A DNA stretch of 64,000 nt from Tectiglobus diatomicola (GCA_039583345.1 JAZDSJ010000003.1:86578-150577); one strand, 5' to 3'; shown: positions 28,932-40,088, counted from the stretch's first letter. Notes: a model not told the origin generated them from the sequence alone. Numbers and translations: made by a program.

Positions 28932-29032
28932 AGCCTCTGATTATACCTATGTCTAGTATTATCGTATACTGCCTACTCAGGGAAATAATCAGGTGTTGAT
29001 AAGAGACTGTCAACTGACACTAAGACACATCC

Positions 29033-30442
29033 TTAGAATTTTTCACGTTCACTTTCTAATTTTTTAATCCAGGAAGTAGCCATTTTAAGCACATTCTGTG
29101 GTGCAGTTCCACCATAGCTTGTCCTGCTGTTAACTGACTTTTCAACACTAAGTACTGAAAACACGTTCTCTGATATGCCTGGCTCAATGTTTTGCAATTC
29201 TTTAAGGTTTAAGTCTGATATACTACAAGTACGGCTTTCAGCAAGTGCTACTATACGGCCTGTGATTTTATGGGCTTTACGAAAAGGTAGTTTTAATTCT
29301 TTTACAAGCCAGTCAGCAAGATCTGTAGCCGTTGAAAAACCACAACCCGCAGCACTAACCATGTTTTTAGGTATCGGCTCTATATTTTCTACCATTCCCG
29401 TCATTGCGCTAATTGACAGCGCAAAGTTGTCAAGAGCATCAAAGGTAACTTCTTTATCTTCTTGCATATCTTTTGAATATGCAAGCGGTAGTGCTTTCAT
29501 AACTAATATGAGACTTTGAAAGGCACCAGCAATGCGGCCGACCTTAGCGCGTACAAGCTCAGCAGCATCTAAATTACGTTTTTGCGGCATTATAGATGAG
29601 CCCGTTGTCCAAGCATCTGATAGATTTATAAAGCTGAATTGTGGTGTTGTCCAAATCACCATTTCTTCTGCAAAACGGGACAAATGAGTAGAACAAATCG
29701 TTGCTGCAGCTAGTGTTTCGAGCACAAAATCTCTATCGGAGACACTATCAATAGAATTTGCAGTCGGTCGAGAGAAACTCAAAGCTAATGATGTTGCATC
29801 ACGATTAATTGGGAATGATGTACCAGCCAACGCGGCAGCGCCAAGTGGACACTCGTTCAGTCGCTCTCTTGCATTTAAAAAACGTCCACGATCGCGAGCT
29901 AACATTTCAACATAAGCCATCAAGTGATGACCGAAGGTAACAGGTTGGGCCGGTTGAAGATGTGTAAACCCAGGCATTATTACATCAAAGTATGTCTCGG
30001 CCTTGCGTGCGAAAGAAACCTGCAACTTAGCGAGCATTCGATCGAACTGGTCAATCACATCACGAATGTAAAGACGAAAATCAGTAGCAACTTGGTCATT
30101 CCTAGAGCGGGCAGTATGCAAACGACCTGCAACCGCCCCAACGAGCTCTTGCAATCTTTTTTCAATATTCATGTGTACATCTTCCAGGTCAAGTTGCCAT
30201 ATAAATGTCCCGTCATGTACCTCTCCAAGCACTTTCTGTAAGCCTTGAAAAATTATCTTGTAGTCTGATTTTGAGATTATTCCACTATCAGCTAACATGG
30301 CTGCATGGGCCTTTGATCCACGGATGTCTTGTTCTGCTAAACGTTGATCATAATTCACAGAAGCATTTATCCGTTTCATCAGCTCCGAAGGTGACTTCGA
30401 AAATCTGCCCCCCCACATAACATTCGAATTTTCATCATTCAT
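29033..30442 (-). CDS. argH: Argininosuccinate lyase
   Basis: A 469-residue member of the fumarase/aspartase superfamily that releases fumarate and arginine from argininosuccinate. N-terminal NVMWGGRFSKSPSELMKRINASVNYD, TARSRNDQVATDFRLY, GFTHLQPAQPVTFGHH and the signature GSSIMPQKRN are all present. The residue after that signature is Leu (codon TTA), where Pro is usual (KNP); the catalytic Ser in the loop is kept, so the enzyme is probably active. A start with AGGA about ten bases upstream of ATG 30442 is reasonable. It is divergent from the TlpA-like gene. Confidence 0.96.
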   Translation of the reverse strand: MNDENSNVMWGGRFSKSPSELMKRINASVNYDQRLAEQDIRGSKAHAAMLADSGIISKSDYKIIFQGLQKVLGEVHDGTFIWQLDLEDVHMNIEKRLQELVGAVAGRLHTARSRNDQVATDFRLYIRDVIDQFDRMLAKLQVSFARKAETYFDVIMPGFTHLQPAQPVTFGHHLMAYVEMLARDRGRFLNARERLNECPLGAAALAGTSFPINRDATSLALSFSRPTANSIDSVSDRDFVLETLAAATICSTHLSRFAEEMVIWTTPQFSFINLSDAWTTGSSIMPQKRNLDAAELVRAKVGRIAGAFQSLILVMKALPLAYSKDMQEDKEVTFDALDNFALSISAMTGMVENIEPIPKNMVSAAGCGFSTATDLADWLVKELKLPFRKAHKITGRIVALAESRTCSISDLNLKELQNIEPGISENVFSVLSVEKSVNSRTSYGGTAPQNVLKMATSWIKKLESEREKF

Positions 30443-30572
30443 TTCTAGATTATCCTAAACTAGTAGATTATTTTAAGATATGATGACTGCACCAGATTAA
30501 CCAATCCTTCGTTTCGTATACTTTACTATTCAAAACACTAATTATGTAAATCATGTGTAATTGGCATAATAA

Positions 30573-31247
30573 ATGGGTATCATTCACATGTTTAAGAAAC
30601 TATCGACTTTGTCGAAATCTTATGCAAAGACTACGATTGCAGTATTTTTAGTCGGATTTATCATACTTTATATACTTTTTGTTATTGAAGAGGCTGTGTC
30701 TGAGGCGACCAGAGTTCAGCAAATTCCTCTTCTAGATAACTTAGACAGATCACTCGCACAAGCAGGTAGTTACAGCAAACTTAATATTGGTAAAATGTCT
30801 GCTTTCGAATTTCAAAAAGAGCCTAGAATGTTACCTGATATAAGATTTAGGAACTCAGCTGGAAAATTAATCTCACTTAGGGGTTTTTCTAACAAGGTTA
30901 TTTTGTTAAACATATGGGCCACATGGTGTGCCCCTTGTCTCAGGGAGATGCCACATCTGAACGAATTACAATCCAGGCTTGGCAGTGACACTTTTGAGGT
31001 AGTTGCAGTAAGTCTTGATGCTGGCTCCCCTGAGAAACCAAAGAAGCTTTTGCGCAAAATAAGTGTAGATGCACTTCACTTTTATCATGACCCCACAGCA
31101 CAACTCAGCTTTACACTAAAAGCTTTAGGCATGCCAACAACCTTACTAATTGACAATAACGGTCGAGAGATCGGTCGTCTTGTCGGTGCAGCTGACTGGA
31201 GCAGTACTGATGCCAGCCGTTTGATCAATGCATATTTACCAAATTAG
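30573..31247 (+). CDS. TlpA-like membrane-anchored thioredoxin
   Basis: A 224-residue protein with one N-terminal membrane anchor (about residues 20-40) and a periplasmic thioredoxin-like domain. The redox motif is W118-C-A-P-C122 within NIWATWCAPCLREMPHLNELQ, and the cis-proline segment is ALGMPTTLLID. Such TlpA/ResE-type proteins reduce disulfides in the periplasm, often for cytochrome maturation. The gene is divergent from argH, a conserved alphaproteobacterial arrangement. A second ATG at 30588 (MFKKLSTL) is an alternative start. Confidence 0.85.
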   Translation: MGIIHMFKKLSTLSKSYAKTTIAVFLVGFIILYILFVIEEAVSEATRVQQIPLLDNLDRSLAQAGSYSKLNIGKMSAFEFQKEPRMLPDIRFRNSAGKLISLRGFSNKVILLNIWATWCAPCLREMPHLNELQSRLGSDTFEVVAVSLDAGSPEKPKKLLRKISVDALHFYHDPTAQLSFTLKALGMPTTLLIDNNGREIGRLVGAADWSSTDASRLINAYLPN

Positions 31248-31373
31248 ACATTTGCTTGATATAGTAATGTTGTTTCCTAACTCTCAAACGAGGTGTTGCT
31301 ACGTACCTCTATCAGATAAAAATCACATATAGAGGAAACACATGATTGCAACACACCAATAAAGGCATCCAAA

Positions 31374-32204
31374 ATGAATAAGAATGACTCTAAAACTACT
31401 ATTGAAGCTGCTTGGAAAGTGCGTGATACTCTTACTCCACTAACTACAGGTAAAGTACGAGATTCAATCTATAATGCGCTGCAACTCCTTGATTCTGGAT
31501 CTGTACGCGTAGCAGAAAAAAAAGATGGTATTTGGATTATTAATCAATGGCTTAAAAAAGCAATACTACTGTCATTCCGTCTCTCTGATATGAAGATAAT
31601 GTCCCGCAGTGAGGGTGCAGAAAGTCAGAGCTGGGATAAAGTTCCTCTTAAATTTAATAACTGGTCTGAGGAGCAATTTAAGCGGGCAGGCTTCAGAGCG
31701 GTCCCTGGAGCAATAGTTCGCCATTCGGCCTACATTGCGTCAGGTGTTATTTTGATGCCATCATTTGTCAACCTTGGCGCTTACGTCGACAAAGGCACAA
31801 TGGTTGACACATGGGCCACCGTTGGTAGCTGCGCTCAAATTGGCAAGAATTGCCATATCTCAGGTGGAGCTGGAATTGGTGGTGTTCTTGAACCCTTACA
31901 AGCAAATCCAGTTTGCATTGAAGATAATTGCTTCATAGGTGCTCGCTCAGAGGTAGCTGAAGGCGTTATAGTTGGTGAAGGTAGCGTGTTGTCAATGGGC
32001 GTATACCTTGGTGCATCAACAAAAATCATAGATCGTTCTAACGGCAAGGTACATATAGGAAAGGTTCCTCCTTATTCTGTAGTTGTACCAGGTTCGTTGT
32101 CCGTAAAGGCAGGAGAGCCGGCACTTTATTGCGCAATTATTGTCAAAACAGTAGATGCAAAAACTCGTTTAAAGACTAGCATCAACGATCTACTTCGAGA
32201 TTAG
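31374..32204 (+). CDS. dapD: Tetrahydrodipicolinate N-succinyltransferase
   Basis: A 276-residue left-handed beta-helix acyltransferase of the succinylase branch of lysine/diaminopimelate synthesis. The N-terminal helical domain ends at ESQSWDKVPLKF. The hexapeptide-repeat part contains RHSAYIASGVILMPSFVNLGAYVDKGTMVDTWATVGSCAQIG, then GGAGIGGVLEPLQA and EDNCFIGARSEVAEGVIVGEG, which are diagnostic for DapD. Length is normal. With lysA nearby, the pathway end is well represented; diaminopimelate also feeds peptidoglycan. Confidence 0.96.
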   Translation: MNKNDSKTTIEAAWKVRDTLTPLTTGKVRDSIYNALQLLDSGSVRVAEKKDGIWIINQWLKKAILLSFRLSDMKIMSRSEGAESQSWDKVPLKFNNWSEEQFKRAGFRAVPGAIVRHSAYIASGVILMPSFVNLGAYVDKGTMVDTWATVGSCAQIGKNCHISGGAGIGGVLEPLQANPVCIEDNCFIGARSEVAEGVIVGEGSVLSMGVYLGASTKIIDRSNGKVHIGKVPPYSVVVPGSLSVKAGEPALYCAIIVKTVDAKTRLKTSINDLLRD

Positions 32205-32857
32205 TTGTGTAGCCTCTCTCAAGCTCAAATAGTAAACTTCTGTTTAGGTGCAGCAATATATGCTTAATTGTCAAATTCTCGAATTATTGGCACGTAGGTA
32301 AGGGAAGTCCTTTAATGCTAAAAATATGAAATATTAGATTACTCTGACAAATTCAACATTTTTTACTTCTCATTACAAATTTAGAAATCAGATCTACAAA
32401 CCTCGAAAATACATCGCATTATAATTTCTATTATTGTAAATGTGGTCACAAAATATGACGTTTATATAACCTGCGAAATTATTATCGAGAGAAGCTAAAG
32501 TGCAATTCTATATTTATTACACTAAAACCCTCTTAGTAAAAATAAACATTAAGGACTTATTATCGTGAATTGTCTGATTAATGATTAGTACATATTCAAC
32601 AATTTTCATGAGCACGACATATCCTTAAATCCTCTTGAAGTAGATCCAACACTTCATAGTTTCAAGCGGGATCTTCCAAGCTAAAAAATAAGAATTATTA
32701 GTATTTAATTTTAAATATATTTATTTACGGTCCAGCCAAACTCTTTAATCTTTGACCCATTCGCAGAGTAAGCCATATCGGAAAAAGTCATATTTCACAT
32801 ATTTTTAGATTATACTCGATAGCCATTACGTTTTACATAATAGAAAGGAACATTCTT
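32205..32857. promoter_or_regulatory. Spacer upstream of the TRAP transporter operon
   Basis: About 650 AT-rich bases with no gene. The promoter for the TAXI binding-protein gene is expected here, but I cannot identify it. Confidence 0.35.
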
Positions 32858-33823
32858 ATGAAATCGTTACAATTAACCAGTATACTAATTGTCACTTTCG
32901 TAACATTAAGCACTACCCACATAAACGCACAACAACAATTTATTTCAATTGGAACAGGCGGAGTAACGGGTGTATACTATCGAACTGGAGGAGCGATCTG
33001 CCGTTTGGTTAACAAAGACCGAAAAAAACACGGTATACGCTGTACAGCAGAATCAACGGGCGGCTCTATTTACAACATTAACACGATACGCCAAGGTGAA
33101 TTGGAATTCGGCATCGCGCAGTCTGACTGGCAGCATCATGCTTTCAATGGAACTTCTAAATTTTATAATAAAGGTGCTTTCAAGAAGCTTCGTACGATCT
33201 TTTCAATACATCCAGAACCCATAACTATACTTGCACGTGTTGATAGCGGTATTAAAAGCATTAATGATTTTAAAGGCAAACGGATCAATATAGGAAATCC
33301 AGGCTCTGGCCAATTAGCTACCTGGGAGGCAATCGAAAAAGCTTTAAAGTGGAAAAGAAGTGATCTTAGGATCGCAACTCAATTGAAATCCTCCGAAACA
33401 GCTCAGGCACTTTGTGATAATAAAATTGACGCTTATTTCTGGCTTGTTGGTCATCCTTCAGCATCAACTCAGGAGACAATAGCTAGTTGTAATGCACGTT
33501 TAATCGGAGCCTTAACACCTAAGCTTGAAAATCTAATCGAGACAAACCCATTTTATAGAAAAGCTATAATACCAGCAAATATGTATAATAATAATTATGA
33601 TATCAAAACATTCGGTGTTGGTGCTACTTTAATAACATCTTCTGACGTTTCGAGTGAAATTGTTAAGGTTATTGTGAAAGCCGTTTTTGAGAATTTTGAC
33701 CAATTCAAAAAAATGCACCCAGCTTTCAAGGATTTAAAAGAAAAAGTAATGGTGAGAGACAGTCTGTCCGCTCCCCTACACCCGGCAGCACTGGAATATT
33801 ACCAATCAAGAGGTTGGTTTTAG
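32858..33823 (+). CDS. TAXI family TRAP transporter solute-binding protein
   Basis: A 321-residue periplasmic binding protein. A signal peptide is evident (MKSLQLTSILIVTFVTLSTTHINA, cleavage probably before QQQ). The mature start FISIGTGGVTGVYYRTGGAICRLVNK and the segment CTAESTGGSIYNINTIRQGELEFGIAQSD are the hallmark of the TAXI group, as are GKRINIGNPGSGQLATWE and DAYFWLVGHPSAS. AAAGGA precedes the ATG. The substrate cannot be told from sequence; TAXI systems include importers of glutamate and other carboxylates. The permease follows. Confidence 0.93.
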   Translation: MKSLQLTSILIVTFVTLSTTHINAQQQFISIGTGGVTGVYYRTGGAICRLVNKDRKKHGIRCTAESTGGSIYNINTIRQGELEFGIAQSDWQHHAFNGTSKFYNKGAFKKLRTIFSIHPEPITILARVDSGIKSINDFKGKRINIGNPGSGQLATWEAIEKALKWKRSDLRIATQLKSSETAQALCDNKIDAYFWLVGHPSASTQETIASCNARLIGALTPKLENLIETNPFYRKAIIPANMYNNNYDIKTFGVGATLITSSDVSSEIVKVIVKAVFENFDQFKKMHPAFKDLKEKVMVRDSLSAPLHPAALEYYQSRGWF

Positions 33824-33841
33824 ATATATGTGTAAAATATT

Positions 33842-33868
33842 AGGTTGGCACAACAGAGATGCCAGCCT
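33842..33868 (+). terminator. Stem-loop between TAXI gene and TRAP permease gene
   Basis: A 9-bp stem (AGGTTGGCA / TGCCAGCCT, one G-T pair) with a 9-base loop starts 18 bases after the stop codon, and a run of six T occurs about ten bases after the stem. It could partly stop transcription or protect the upstream message, giving more binding protein than permease. Confidence 0.6.
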
Positions 33869-34130
33869 TTAACGTAATTTTTTACAGAACTTTAAAAATT
33901 TAAAAATTCTCCTATTAGTCAATCCCTACATACAAAATTCTAGAATCTTCTGGCATTGACAATACACAAGAAGTTAGACCATCCTTCCTAAATTAAGTGG
34001 CTAGCATACTAACCGTCGGTTATAACCTAATCATCTACAAAAGAGAATTTTTCTGTTAAGCTCCTATGCAGGCCGCAAATAAAAGATACAATGAAACGAT
34101 TGACTGGCGCCATTAAGGACTAATTCTAAT

Positions 34131-36758
34131 ATGAGCGATACTACAACGAGCAATTACAAAAGTGCGGATTATTGGCTTGCGGAAGTCGAAATCGGTGCGA
34201 GAACTCCTTGTGGTTGGCAATATTGGGTTGTTTTTAGCCTTTCAGTTACCTGGTCCTTATACCAATTATTTATAGCGACTAGCATGCCTTTTTACATGGC
34301 AGAATTAACGGGTCTAAATTTTTTTACTGATTTACTAGCCCATACTCGCCGCATTCATCTCTTGTTTGCCATGGCTCTTGCCGCAATGGTCTATCCAATG
34401 CTCCGTATTAGTCCACGAAATTATATACCGACATATGACTTTTTACTCGTCGGGCTAAGCGCTATAGTCTGTCTATACGCAGTAGTGTTTCATGAACAAT
34501 TAGCAGACCGTTCTGGTGCATTTACAATTAACGATACCATTATAGGTATTCTTGGTCTTATTGTTTTATCAGTAACGGTGTACCGCTCGCTTGGATTACC
34601 ACTTTTAATTGTTGCTTTAATCTTCATAATTTATGTATTTTATGGCTCTAGCTTTTGGGTACCAGAAGTTATACGATGGAAAGGGGCATCGCTAGGCAAA
34701 ACGGTTTGGCATTATTGGATCCAAGATGAAGGCGTGTTCGGTCAGCCACTTGATATTGCTGCCACTATGATTTTTCTTTTTGTTCTATTCGGTTCAATTT
34801 TAGAGAAAGCCGGTGGAGGAAATTATTTTATACAGCTTTCTTTTTCTCTGCTTGGTCACCTTCGTGGTGGGCCTGCCAAAGCAGCTGTAATTTCATCAGC
34901 TCTTAGCGGTATCTACTCTGGATCATCAATCGCTAATACAGTTACAACTGGTACATTTACGATACCACTAATGAAAAAAACCGGATTATCAGCAGAAAAA
35001 GCAGGAGCCATAGAAGTTGCATCATCAACCAACGGCCAACTTACACCTCCGGTAATGGGCGCTGCTGCGTTTCTGATGGCTGAAAGTACAGGCGTTCCGT
35101 ACATAGAACTTCTTAAAAATGCTTTTTTACCAGCTGTCGTTTCTTATGTTGCGCTAATTTATATTGTTCATTTAGAAGCGCTAAAACTTGGCTTAAAGGG
35201 GTTAAAGCCTTCTGTTTCATCAAGTGCTGCGGCTAGATTGCTATACGTCGTTAATGGAGTAGTAATTACGATTTCATTATTGACAGCGGTATATTATTTA
35301 TTGAATTTTGTTTCTTATTTTTTCCCAAATCTTACTTTTTCTACAGTTATCTTAGTATGCGTAGCAGCTTATTTAATTCTTATTGCAATTTCTTCACGGC
35401 TCCCGGATTTAACTGTTAATGATCCGAATGCCTCTTTAATAACTCTTCCTAAAGCGTCAGATGTCATCATAACAGGACTTTACTACATACTGCCTATAAT
35501 AGTTTTGATATGGTGTATTGTGCCAACTCCTAACAGGTTATCTCCTGCTCTTGCTGCTTCTTGGGCTTGTTTCGGTGTAATTTTTATTTCCTTAACCCAA
35601 CATCCTCTAAAAGCACTTTTTCGAAATGAAAGAGACCGTATAAAGAATTCCTTTCAACGTGGTTTATCCGAGTGTCTTGATGGTATGGTTTCTGGGGCAC
35701 GTGCTATGATCTCTATATCAGTTGCAACTGCTGCTGCAGGTGTGATTGTCGGCTCGTTATCACTTTCTGGTGCTCACAATATTTTATTGGAGTTAATAGA
35801 AATTCTAGCCGGTGGAAATCTAATAATATTATTACTACTTATTGCTATCGTAAGTCTTATTCTTGGCATGGGGTTACCAACGACAGCAAATTACATAGTA
35901 GTTTCTACTCTCATGGCTCCAATTATTGTAACGCTAGGTGCTAAAAATGGTCTCGTTATTCCGTTGGTAGCTGCCCATCTATTTGTTTTCTATTTTGGTA
36001 TTTTAGCAGATGATACACCTCCTGTTGGTCTTGCCGCATTTGCGGCAGCAGCTATCTCTGGCGGAGATCCAATTAAGACCGGCGTACAGGGCTTTATGTA
36101 TGATATAAGAACTGCTGTGCTTCCTTTTTTATTTATTTTCAATACCGAGCTCTTGCTTATTAATGTATCACCAGAGAAAGCAATCTTCATTTTCTCTCTA
36201 GCGACAATTGCAATGATGCTATTTGCAGCAGTCACACAGGGCTATTTCTTCGCAAAAAATTACATCTGGGAATCAATAATGCTTCTACTAGTTGCATTTA
36301 CTTTAATGCGTCCAGGGTATTGGTTGGATCAGCTCATTCCAGAATATAATGAACATAATAGAATAGATGTATTAAAAATCTTAGAAAAAAAACCTACTAG
36401 TTCAAAATTACAATTAAAAGTGTCTGGTCCCAACTTGAATAATCCGAATAAATTAGATGAAACTATTCTACAACTTCAAGTTGACAACAGAAAAAATGGC
36501 TTTGAGCAACTTGCTGATGCAGGCCTTTCTTTTGTAATTGAAAATGCTAAAGTTAACTTAGAAGAACCATCCTTCGGCTCCAAGTTCGAGAATAAGCTGA
36601 GTATTTTTGATTTTTATGATGAAAGACCAGTCTACATAGTTAGCGTTGCGGAATCAAACAAGCGCTTTTCAAAAGAGTTTTTCTATATACCTGCAATATT
36701 TGTGCTTGGAACAATAATATTTCTGCAAAGGCAACGCCAAACACAACCTGCATTTTAA
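34131..36758 (+). CDS. TRAP transporter fused permease (DctQ-DctM), TAXI type
   Basis: An 875-residue polytopic membrane protein in which the small and large TRAP permease subunits are fused. The large-subunit part shows FGSILEKAGGGNYFIQL, GGPAKAAVISSALSGIYSGSSIANTVTTGTFTIPLMKKTG, VASSTNGQLTPPVMGAAAFLMAE and GLPTTANYIVVSTLMAP, diagnostic of TRAP fused permeases. After about residue 690 the protein continues with a membrane segment, RPGYWLDQLIPEY and a soluble stretch, resembling the DUF3394 C-terminal extension seen in TAXI permeases, and ends with another membrane segment. Together with the binding protein it should form a Na+-driven importer. Confidence 0.93.
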   Translation: MSDTTTSNYKSADYWLAEVEIGARTPCGWQYWVVFSLSVTWSLYQLFIATSMPFYMAELTGLNFFTDLLAHTRRIHLLFAMALAAMVYPMLRISPRNYIPTYDFLLVGLSAIVCLYAVVFHEQLADRSGAFTINDTIIGILGLIVLSVTVYRSLGLPLLIVALIFIIYVFYGSSFWVPEVIRWKGASLGKTVWHYWIQDEGVFGQPLDIAATMIFLFVLFGSILEKAGGGNYFIQLSFSLLGHLRGGPAKAAVISSALSGIYSGSSIANTVTTGTFTIPLMKKTGLSAEKAGAIEVASSTNGQLTPPVMGAAAFLMAESTGVPYIELLKNAFLPAVVSYVALIYIVHLEALKLGLKGLKPSVSSSAAARLLYVVNGVVITISLLTAVYYLLNFVSYFFPNLTFSTVILVCVAAYLILIAISSRLPDLTVNDPNASLITLPKASDVIITGLYYILPIIVLIWCIVPTPNRLSPALAASWACFGVIFISLTQHPLKALFRNERDRIKNSFQRGLSECLDGMVSGARAMISISVATAAAGVIVGSLSLSGAHNILLELIEILAGGNLIILLLLIAIVSLILGMGLPTTANYIVVSTLMAPIIVTLGAKNGLVIPLVAAHLFVFYFGILADDTPPVGLAAFAAAAISGGDPIKTGVQGFMYDIRTAVLPFLFIFNTELLLINVSPEKAIFIFSLATIAMMLFAAVTQGYFFAKNYIWESIMLLLVAFTLMRPGYWLDQLIPEYNEHNRIDVLKILEKKPTSSKLQLKVSGPNLNNPNKLDETILQLQVDNRKNGFEQLADAGLSFVIENAKVNLEEPSFGSKFENKLSIFDFYDERPVYIVSVAESNKRFSKEFFYIPAIFVLGTIIFLQRQRQTQPAF

Positions 36759-38930
36759 TGTTTATACATTTATAGTACAAAGCTATATCTAAAAACATTA
36801 TAATTATTCAAAAGAAATATTACTTGAAATAAGGTTAGTTTATTTATTTACCAGACAATTTAGTTTGCTCAGATCTAGAATACTGAGCTCTATAGTTATT
36901 ACTATAAGCATCAATATGAGGTGTTGAGTATAATTATATTCATTTCTTATCTGTTAAGCAGAAAATCAATCATTTATGACATTTAATACTGTAAGTAATT
37001 GTATCGCTTGGTTAGCATATGGGTTATTGTCCAGGACTAAGAGTAATTTTTTTCATGGAGCAACTAATACACCGTATGTTCTTTTAAATTACGTGCATGG
37101 ACTATTCGAACTCAAAAAAATATCCAGATCATTAAGATTAAGTAAAATTTGACGTTAAAGGATACAAAAGTTTTTTCATTACCATTAGATTACACTGGTT
37201 AAAATTAGATTATGATATATTTCCTAAAAGTCCTAAATAAACTTTAGTTCTCTTTATGTCTATGTCGTTGGCCTTTCGTTACATGTCATCATATGAGTAT
37301 AATATAGGCATTGATACTGTGACTATGAAACATTTTTAGCTATGCTAATGATTCACCAAAATTACTGTAAATAGGATCTTAGTAAAAATTAAGAGATTTA
37401 TCTGTGAAATAACTGGCAGCTATTAGTGATCATATAATTACCACTAGATCCAAGCACATCTTAATTATAAGTCACGAAAGGACTCTTTAGGATCCGGATA
37501 CTGTAATAGTGAGATTTAAAAAGTCAAAATATAAAGTCTGTTATAGACTTACGCTTAGTTTATAAAATATTTTATGATCTCTCAGAGTAAAATTAGCATA
37601 TAATTTATTGGAACTACATTATATATACACCGCTAATATCTTGCTAAGAATGAGAAGAATGCTTTTTATGGTTTTACATAGTCGTATGTACTCGCATTTG
37701 TATATAATTCAAGTATTATAAGAAATAAAAAATTTCATCTTTACAGGATCTAACTTGATACTTTACATTTTTTGAGAACTAGCAGTTTTTCAGTGACGAG
37801 TTTGTAAAGTTGGACATCGGTTATGATTAAAGACCTCAATTAAGGAGATAACTAGATGCTTGTTGTTACAAAAACGGCTGCACTCATTTGGTAACGTATT
37901 AATCTGCCAAAAATGTAGTGTGTTTTATTGTGAGCACCTAGGAAGATAGTTCGATACTGTATATTTAGCGTTTCTATAGCCTATAATAGAAACATATTCA
38001 TTCAAAATATTTCACAAAGTGCAATATCCTGCAACTCGTAGCTCACGAGCCATCTACGAAATCCAATTTCAACCAGTAGCTCTGGCATATGAAATAGGCA
38101 AACTCGTTTCAGTTTCTTCCTCTCAGGTATTTACTAGATAAACTGTAAAATTGTTTACTTATATTAAGCTCATTATAAAATGCATAAGCTCTCTAATAGC
38201 AGTAAAAAACTCTATCAAAAAAAATAAATCTCAAGGCTGAACAAAAATGTCTATATATTTAGATAGATAATTAACGGATTTTAATTAATTAATGTTTTAA
38301 ATCTACACCAAGACATTTCTTATTAATTTGAAATATCTGCTATTTAATTATATTTAAGCAGAGCATAAAAAAGAAAGTGAGTGGAGATATCGTTGAAGTA
38401 ATATTATTATCTATGCAAATACTTGATGTATAGAAATTGTATTAATTTATATCCATGATCGAATCATCTTTTAAACTAAACTGTATTCAGTATTGTTTAA
38501 TCAACTTGATCACTCAATGGGTGTGCGTCGATCTTCCAAAATCTGTGTACCTAATTTATCTTTTCGTTATAGGCCAATTGAGTTTTACTGCATGTGATAA
38601 CTTTGCAAAATATAAGGATTATTTTGCATTTACACACTAACCAATCATTTTCTATTAATTGTAATTAGGCTTTGTGGATATACTAAATATACTACAAGGA
38701 AAATCTTAAGTTAGTAAGATAATATTTATTCAAAGATAAGCTTCAAAGTTAAATTTCGTTAAGATTTTAAAAACTATAACCGCAATGCCCAGAGTTTAGA
38801 CAAGCTCTCTCTAACAAAACTAATATGAAATTTAACATTAGTTATAAAGACTGAGCAATCGCGTTTTTTATCAAAATGGAATTAGACCCTACTCTGTTCT
38901 AATTCATACCTTCAACATCTTATACAAATC
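36759..38930. other. 2.2-kb gene desert between TRAP permease and lpxB
   Basis: No gene I recognise in about 2170 AT-rich bases. Two short frames exist: 36976-37152 (58 codons, MTFNTVSNCIAWLAYG) and 38455-38640 (61 codons, Cys/Phe-rich); neither resembles a known protein or has a convincing ribosome-binding site. In many relatives gltA follows lpxB; no remnant is readable here. Confidence 0.5.
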
Positions 38931-40088
38931 TTACTTAATACTATCCATAATAATTTGAGCTGCTTTTTCACTTGGTGTTACGTTTGGAACAACAAGACTA
39001 TCTGCAATCTTTTCTAATGCGAGAAGCTGTGCCTGTCGTGCAGGTCCATTTTTTATAATGGAAATTAGTGCATCTGCTAAGGCATTTTCGTGGCAATCTT
39101 CTTGCAAAAACTCTGGGATAACTCTTTCTCCAATAACAAGATTAGCTAAGACAACTGTATCTGTAGTCATCAAAAATCTAAACATAGAAGCAACCTTATC
39201 TACGCGATACGCAACTACCATTGGAGTGCCAGTGATACCTAATTCAAGTGTCACCGTTCCGGACGCAGCCAAAGCAACATGGGCTAGACGAAAAGCTGTA
39301 AACTTATCTGTTTCCCCTTCTAATATATGAAGTGAAACAGGCCAGTCATCCGTACGTTCTATAATTTTATCACGCAAATGAGATACAGCTGGAAGTAAAA
39401 CCTCTAGTTTATATCCATAACCATGTAATTTGCTAACGGTATCTCCAAAAACCTTGAGAAGTTGTGCTATCTCAGATTCGCGACTGCCAGGCAAAAGTAA
39501 AATTGGTATAGCATCTGGGTCTAACTTAAGACGCGCAGCCAACTTTACAGGTTCAAGACTTTGTATCCAGTTCTGGCGCTCTATCAAGGGGTGACCAACA
39601 TAGGTACATAATGGGCCTTTAAGGCGGGCATATACATCTGGTTCAAATGGTAAAAGTGCCATTACATGATCAACATAGGATCTCATTTTACGTGCACGAC
39701 CCGGACGCCAAGCCCACACCGTTGGACTAACATAAACGATAATCGGGATATTAGGATATCGCTTACGAATGCGCTTCGCAATAGGATGAGTAAATTCTGG
39801 GCTGTCAATGATAATAACAATATGAGGTTTTATCTGAATTGCCCTATTTATAGTTTGATAAACCCTTCGGACAAGGTGAGGTAGCTTGTATAAGATAGCC
39901 AACGGTCCAATAACAGCTAAATCTGAAAATGGAAATATGCTCTGGAAACCTCGTGCGGCCATATGTTCACCGCCAATACCAGAAAAATCAATATGATCTT
40001 TGGATAGAGCACGAAGTGCATCTATCAACTTGGCACCGAGTGCATCACCTGAGGGCTCTCCAGCAACCATAAAAATTTTAAGTGTCAT
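38931..40088 (-). CDS. lpxB: Lipid-A-disaccharide synthase
   Basis: A 385-residue family-19 glycosyltransferase that joins UDP-2,3-diacylglucosamine and lipid X into the lipid A disaccharide at the inner membrane. The N-terminus MTLKIFMVAGEPSGDALGAKLI and the segments FSGIGGEHMAARGF, SPTVWAWRPGRARKMRSYVDHVMALLPFEP, YVGHPL, LLPGSRESEI and AASGTVTLELGITGTPMVVAYR are characteristic. The start codon overlaps the lpxI stop by four bases (ATGA), so translation is probably coupled. Length is normal. Confidence 0.96.
   Translation of the reverse strand: MTLKIFMVAGEPSGDALGAKLIDALRALSKDHIDFSGIGGEHMAARGFQSIFPFSDLAVIGPLAILYKLPHLVRRVYQTINRAIQIKPHIVIIIDSPEFTHPIAKRIRKRYPNIPIIVYVSPTVWAWRPGRARKMRSYVDHVMALLPFEPDVYARLKGPLCTYVGHPLIERQNWIQSLEPVKLAARLKLDPDAIPILLLPGSRESEIAQLLKVFGDTVSKLHGYGYKLEVLLPAVSHLRDKIIERTDDWPVSLHILEGETDKFTAFRLAHVALAASGTVTLELGITGTPMVVAYRVDKVASMFRFLMTTDTVVLANLVIGERVIPEFLQEDCHENALADALISIIKNGPARQAQLLALEKIADSLVVPNVTPSEKAAQIIMDSIK

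Noticed and set aside
36976..37152. 58-codon frame after the TRAP permease
   Set aside because: No recognisable family and no ribosome-binding site; such lengths occur by chance in a 2.2-kb spacer.
38455..38640. 61-codon frame in the gene desert before lpxB
   Set aside because: Cys/Phe/Tyr-rich composition as expected from AT-rich noncoding DNA; no motif and no conserved context.
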